From: Granulicella sp. UBA5172
GTDB lineage: Bacteria; Acidobacteriota; Terriglobia; Terriglobales; Acidobacteriaceae
DNA: 9,471 nt
Assembly: GCA_002413385.1 (NCBI GenBank)
Contig: DHWW01000300.1
Coordinates: 14,218-23,688 of the forward strand
Direction: 5' to 3'
The notes under the pieces were generated by a model. That model was given only the letters and a program-made list of their open reading frames with translations. It was not told where the DNA came from and did not search any database. Shown here one piece after another: positions 5,620-9,471 of the stretch. Positions within the stretch are counted from its first letter, which is position 1. Each line of letters starts with the position of its first letter. A program made the position numbers and the translations under genes.

Positions 5620-8600
5620 GAGCCACCTCCGCGGTCGATTCGGCGTCTGCTTCCTTGTGATGGATGAGCAGGTACACGGCTGGTACTAGAAAGACCGTAA
5701 TAATGCCGGACGAAATAAGTCCCCCGAGAATCGCTCGTGCCAGAGAGGCATACTGCTCGCTCCCCGGCTCTAAAGCCAGGGCCATGGGAATGATTCCCAG
5801 GACCGTGGCCAGAGAGGTCATCAAAATCGGACGCAAACGCATGGAGCATGCATCCACGATCGCCTTGCGGATGGGGACACCTGTGGCTCTTAGCGATCCT
5901 ACGAATTCGACGATGAGGATGCTGTTCGACACGGCGATGCCGGCCATCATGATGACTCCCATGAGGGACATTACGTTCATGGTTGTTCCTGTAATCAGGA
6001 GAAAGAGAAGGACGCCAGCAACGCCGGGTGGCACCGCAAGCAGGATGATGAACGGATCAGAGAACGATGCGAACTGAGCCATCAGGATGAGATAGACCAG
6101 CACTACGGCGAGGATAAATCCAATGCCGAAGCTCTTGAAGGACTCGTGCATATCGTCTACTGAGCCACCTACATGTACCGTCAGATTATGTGGCACAGGA
6201 AGCCCGGCTAGCACCTTATTCACGTCACTGCTTACATGGCTCAAATCTTCCGCCTTCGGCATCACGTACACGTCGAAGCTGCGACGAAGCTGGTAATGGT
6301 CTACTTCTGTCGGAGTCTTGATCTGTGTGATCGAAGCAAGAGACTCCAAGGGAGTCGTCTGCTTGCCGACGTCGGATCGAAGAGGAATCTGCTCGAAATC
6401 GGTGAGGGTCTTGATCTGATTGTCGGGATACTGCACCGTTAGCATGTAGTTGTTGCCAGACTTTGGATCTACCCAGTAGCTAGGCGAAATGACTGAGTCC
6501 GAAGTGAGTGCTGTGATAACGTTCTGGATCGCAAGTTGCGGAGAGATACCCAGCAGCGCAGCGTGCTCACGATTGATGTTCAACTCAAGGCCAGGGTAGT
6601 CAAGATCCTGCGGTATAAGCACATCGCTCACCGAGGGCAACGGTCGTATCTTTTCGGCGACCTTCTGGGCATACGCATAAGCAGAGGCCATGTCGCTGCC
6701 TCCGATACGGATGTCGATGGGCGCTGGCTTGCCCTGATTCACGACGGAATCGACGAGACCACCCGTCTGGAAGTAGGTCCCCACTTCGGGAAAGTCGGTC
6801 GCGAACTTGCTCCGCAGACGCTGCATATAAATGAAGCTGCTTGTCTTATGGTCCGGCTTGAGACTGACCTGGATAAATCCAGTGTTCATCCCGGAGTTGC
6901 TGGTGTAGATCGCCTGCATGCCCGACGTGATTCCGATGTTGGAGACGATCATGTTCATATCGTCCTTTGAGACCACCTGGCGGATCTCGTTCTCCATCAT
7001 CGCTACATACTCGTCCGTCACTTCGATTCGAGTTCCCGGTGGTACCTTCACGTCCACTACAAACTGTCCTGGATCTGTCCGAGGAAAGAATGACTTACCC
7101 AATAGTGGATAAAATGCCAGCCCTACGAGCACGAAGATCGAGACGGCTACCACTGTGGCGACAGGACGGTCGAGGCACAGCTCGACTCCGCGGTCATAGG
7201 ATTTCTGCAGGCGTTGGTACTGATGATTGAAGCGGTCGGTCACGCGACGGAAAAGACTTGCCTTTGAAAGAGTCCTTTCAGTTTCCGCGAGATCTGCCTC
7301 CACAGCTTCGACTCCATGGTGAATGTGCGATGGATCAATGCGAATAAACCTTGCACAGAACAAAGGCACCACTGTCATCGCGACGATGTAGGAGGCGAAG
7401 AGCGCAAAGACGACTGCCAGTGCCATAGCTGTAAATAAATACTTACTAACTCCAACAAGCAGAATCACCGGAAAGAAGACGATACATGTTGCGCAAGTAG
7501 CAGCGAGGACAGCGAGTTGCACCTCCTTGCCACCTTTTTCCGCAGCCTCCACTGGAGGTTCACCCATCTCCATGTGCCTGAATATGTTCTCCAGTACCAC
7601 TACAGAGTTGTCGATCAAGCGCGACAGCGCGAGCGCCAGACCGGCTAGCACCATCGTGTTGATCGTGCTGCCACCCAAGTCGAGCGCAATGAAGCAGGCC
7701 AGACAGGAAATGGGAATGGATAACAGCACACTGATGGTGGCCCTCATGTTTCCCAGAAACAAGAGGATCATCAGTGCCGTGAGTACGAGCCCCATGGTCC
7801 CCTCGTTGATCACGTTCTTGACCGCCGTCTTCACAAAGACTGACTGGTCGAAGACGACATTTGTCTTTAGAGCTGCAGGGACGTCCAGCAGGTGATGAAC
7901 TGCGTCGCGCACACCATTGACGATACTGATGGTGTTCGATCCGCCCCCCTGCTTGAACACCGGGATATACACCGAGTTTTGTCCGTCGATGCGTACGACA
8001 TTGGTTTGGAGTTGGCTCGAATCTTCTGCTTTGCCGATGTCGCCCACGAAGACGGACGCACCGCTCGCTGTCTTGATTGGCATGTCGTTGATCTGATCAA
8101 CGACTGGCACCTGGCTGTTCGCGTAGATATTATAGTCCTTCGGGCCAATGCGAACGTCACCGGCGGGAAGAATAAGGTTCGACGCGTTGACGGCTTTCAC
8201 CACGTCCATCACTGATAGCTCATGAGCTTCCAGCTTTACCGGGTCGACATACACCTGAATCTGCCGATACTTGCCTCCATACGGTGGAGGAACTGAGGCT
8301 CCCGGCACGTTGGCTACCTGGTCACGGACAGAAAACTGTGCAAGATCCTTGAGTTGCGTCTGATTCAAGCCCTGGCCCTTGAGCGTGATGAGACACACCG
8401 GTATATTGGAGGCATCGAATTTCAGCACCACGGGCGGTAGGGTGCCAGGAGGTAGTCGCCTCATGTTCGCCATCGCAAGGTTTGAGATATTGCTGACAGC
8501 TGCATTTGCATCCGTACCCGGCTGGAAATAAATCTTGATAAGGCTGACGCCCGGCAGCGAGCGCGACTCAATATGCTCGATGTTGCTTCCGAGAGTAAAG

Positions 8601-8803
8601 AAACGTTCATAACTATTGGTGATGTGGGCTTCAATCTGCTGTGGCGGCATGCCCGCGTAGAAAGTCGCAACGACCACCACGGGGATATTGATCTCGGGGA
8701 ATAGGTCCACCGGCATGCGGGTTACGGAGGTGATGCCGACCACGATCACCATCAGACAGAACATAAGAATGAAGAAGGGATATTTGATTGCGAAGGAGGA
8801 CAT
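5612..8803 (-). CDS. RND-family efflux pump, inner-membrane permease (AcrB-like)
   Basis: At 1063 residues it is full length for an AcrB/HAE-type permease. Visible in order are TM1 (about 7-27), the first porter region (YERFFTLGSNIEHIES, GTDANAAVSNI, LPPGTLPPVV), the TM2-TM6 block (about 335-485), TM7 (about 548-568), the second porter region (PGTRIEV onward) and TM8-TM12 (about 890-1048). Compared with AcrB, TM4 reads SRLIDNSVVVLENI: Asp407 is kept (D398) but Asp408 is Asn (N399). In TM10, GIAVSNSILIVEF has Ser959 in place of Lys940. Arg971 and Thr978 equivalents (R989, T996) are kept. The protein moves substrates out of the periplasm or membrane using the proton gradient, with the adaptor and channel encoded beside it; the substrate is unknown. 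It starts with ATG sharing one base with the adaptor stop (TAATG). Confidence 0.95.
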   Translation of the reverse strand: MSSFAIKYPFFILMFCLMVIVVGITSVTRMPVDLFPEINIPVVVVATFYAGMPPQQIEAHITNSYERFFTLGSNIEHIESRSLPGVSLIKIYFQPGTDANAAVSNISNLAMANMRRLPPGTLPPVVLKFDASNIPVCLITLKGQGLNQTQLKDLAQFSVRDQVANVPGASVPPPYGGKYRQIQVYVDPVKLEAHELSVMDVVKAVNASNLILPAGDVRIGPKDYNIYANSQVPVVDQINDMPIKTASGASVFVGDIGKAEDSSQLQTNVVRIDGQNSVYIPVFKQGGGSNTISIVNGVRDAVHHLLDVPAALKTNVVFDQSVFVKTAVKNVINEGTMGLVLTALMILLFLGNMRATISVLLSIPISCLACFIALDLGGSTINTMVLAGLALALSRLIDNSVVVLENIFRHMEMGEPPVEAAEKGGKEVQLAVLAATCATCIVFFPVILLVGVSKYLFTAMALAVVFALFASYIVAMTVVPLFCARFIRIDPSHIHHGVEAVEADLAETERTLSKASLFRRVTDRFNHQYQRLQKSYDRGVELCLDRPVATVVAVSIFVLVGLAFYPLLGKSFFPRTDPGQFVVDVKVPPGTRIEVTDEYVAMMENEIRQVVSKDDMNMIVSNIGITSGMQAIYTSNSGMNTGFIQVSLKPDHKTSSFIYMQRLRSKFATDFPEVGTYFQTGGLVDSVVNQGKPAPIDIRIGGSDMASAYAYAQKVAEKIRPLPSVSDVLIPQDLDYPGLELNINREHAALLGISPQLAIQNVITALTSDSVISPSYWVDPKSGNNYMLTVQYPDNQIKTLTDFEQIPLRSDVGKQTTPLESLASITQIKTPTEVDHYQLRRSFDVYVMPKAEDLSHVSSDVNKVLAGLPVPHNLTVHVGGSVDDMHESFKSFGIGFILAVVLVYLILMAQFASFSDPFIILLAVPPGVAGVLLFLLITGTTMNVMSLMGVIMMAGIAVSNSILIVEFVGSLRATGVPIRKAIVDACSMRLRPILMTSLATVLGIIPMALALEPGSEQYASLARAILGGLISSGIITVFLVPAVYLLIHHKEADAESTAEVAHV
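5625..5630 (-). promoter_or_regulatory. Ribosome binding site of the outer-membrane channel gene
   Basis: Read on the - strand, GGAGGT lies 5 nt before the channel ATG (5617-5619) and inside the last codons of the pump gene. It supports the 8-bp overlapping start. Confidence 0.65.
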
Positions 8804-9471
8804 TACTCGCTCACCTCCTGCACTGTGGTCGGGATGAATGCTGCATGAGGCGTAACGACCTCGCCCGACTGATACTCAGCCTGACCTGCGGCTATCACTC
8901 GTTCTCCATCTCGTAGCCCACTCAGGATTTCCGTCTGATTTGCCGTCTCAATGCCGAGGGTCACAGTGTGCTTTTCAACATGATTCATTGAGTCCACCAC
9001 AAGCACATACGCGTGATCGCCATTCTGAACCACGGCCTCTGCAGGCAGCACGAGCGTGTCATCCTTCTGCTGCAGTTGGATCTTGGTTTCAGCGTACATC
9101 CCAGGACTGAGTACCAGGTCAGGATTTGGGACGTCGACTTCCGTCAGCATGGTCCGCGTATTGGTATCCATGGCTCGCGAGAAGCGCACAATCTTTCCGG
9201 TAAACGTGCGGCCCGTTGCATTCACCGTGATTTGAACTTCGCCACCCACGTGAATGTAAGGCACGTCATTCTCGGGTACAGGCATACGCAACCGCAGCAG
9301 ATCGCTCTGAGCGACCCGAACCACAGGCATGGACTGCGTGTCCGAGGATGTTCCCGCCTGGATGAGCGATCCGGTATCGGCGTAACGCATCGTTACGACC
9401 CCGGTAAAGGGCGAGATGATCTGCTCATAGTTGGCGAGCGTCTGAACCCGATGGCTATCGGCTCCCCCCAA
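8803..9471 (-). CDS. RND periplasmic adaptor (membrane fusion protein), C-terminal part (5' partial)
   Basis: The 222 visible residues run to a TAA at 8803-8805; the frame is open to the window's right edge, so the N-terminal signal, first lipoyl half and hairpin are missing. Visible are the second lipoyl half (YEQIISPFTGVVTMRYADTGSLIQAG), the beta-barrel domain (about 45-135, including GKIVRFSRAMDTNTRTMLTEVDVPNP and LSPGMYAETKIQL) and the membrane-proximal domain (VLPAEAVVQNG onward, ending with RDGERVIAAGQAEYQSGEVV). This is the HlyD/AcrA type of adaptor that joins an RND pump to its outer-membrane channel in the periplasm. It is the first gene of the operon seen here and overlaps the pump start by one base. 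The operon promoter and any linked regulator lie outside the window. Confidence 0.92.
   Translation of the reverse strand: MGGADSHRVQTLANYEQIISPFTGVVTMRYADTGSLIQAGTSSDTQSMPVVRVAQSDLLRLRMPVPENDVPYIHVGGEVQITVNATGRTFTGKIVRFSRAMDTNTRTMLTEVDVPNPDLVLSPGMYAETKIQLQQKDDTLVLPAEAVVQNGDHAYVLVVDSMNHVEKHTVTLGIETANQTEILSGLRDGERVIAAGQAEYQSGEVVTPHAAFIPTTVQEVSE
8812..8819 (-). promoter_or_regulatory. Strong ribosome binding site of the RND pump gene
   Basis: Read on the - strand, AGGAGGTG lies 8 nt before the pump ATG (8801-8803), within the adaptor's last codons. It is a near-perfect anti-16S match and fixes the pump start at the TAATG junction. Confidence 0.75.

Overview
The window looks like chromosomal DNA of a Gram-negative bacterium. 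It carries a complete outer-membrane efflux channel, an RND pump and a periplasmic adaptor, plus a haem c-bearing PQQ-type sugar dehydrogenase. The composition is moderately GC-rich, and the wording of the outer-membrane protein and of the RND TM4 segment resembles soil Acidobacteriota (Terriglobia). That placement is an impression from memory, not a database result.

Left part (1-585, + strand): the 3' end of a glucose/sorbosone dehydrogenase-type protein that continues into a C-terminal cytochrome c domain. Positions 586-1001 hold no convincing gene, but they are unusually rich in inverted repeats. The strongest is a nested pair of 10-bp stems (673-682/785-794 and 688-697/762-771) enclosing a smaller hairpin.

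Middle part (1002-3046): a LysR-type regulator on the - strand diverges from a yeiH-family membrane protein (putative sulfate/sulfite exporter) on the + strand. The 191-bp shared control region contains a T-N11-A box that could be the regulator's operator. This is the familiar yeiE/yeiH-type arrangement.

Right part (3137-9471, all - strand): a tightly packed operon read from right to left. It encodes a periplasmic adaptor (5' end outside the window), an RND pump, a TolC-like outer-membrane channel, a tandem universal stress protein and the first 65 residues of a TauE/SafE-family exporter. The gene junctions overlap by 1 bp (adaptor/pump), 8 bp (pump/channel) and 4 bp (stress protein/TauE), with an 18-nt gap between channel and stress protein, so co-translation is likely. 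The TauE gene stops abruptly near the convergent end of yeiH and looks like a rearrangement remnant.

The pump, adaptor and channel should form one tripartite efflux machine spanning the envelope. The operon promoter lies beyond the right edge. Two features tie the middle and right blocks to a possible sulfite/sulfate-export theme: the LysR-yeiH pair and the broken TauE gene. The items most worth checking are the structured intergenic region, the truncated coupled tauE, and the altered proton-relay residues of the RND pump. I did not find a clearly new multi-gene defence or catalytic system.
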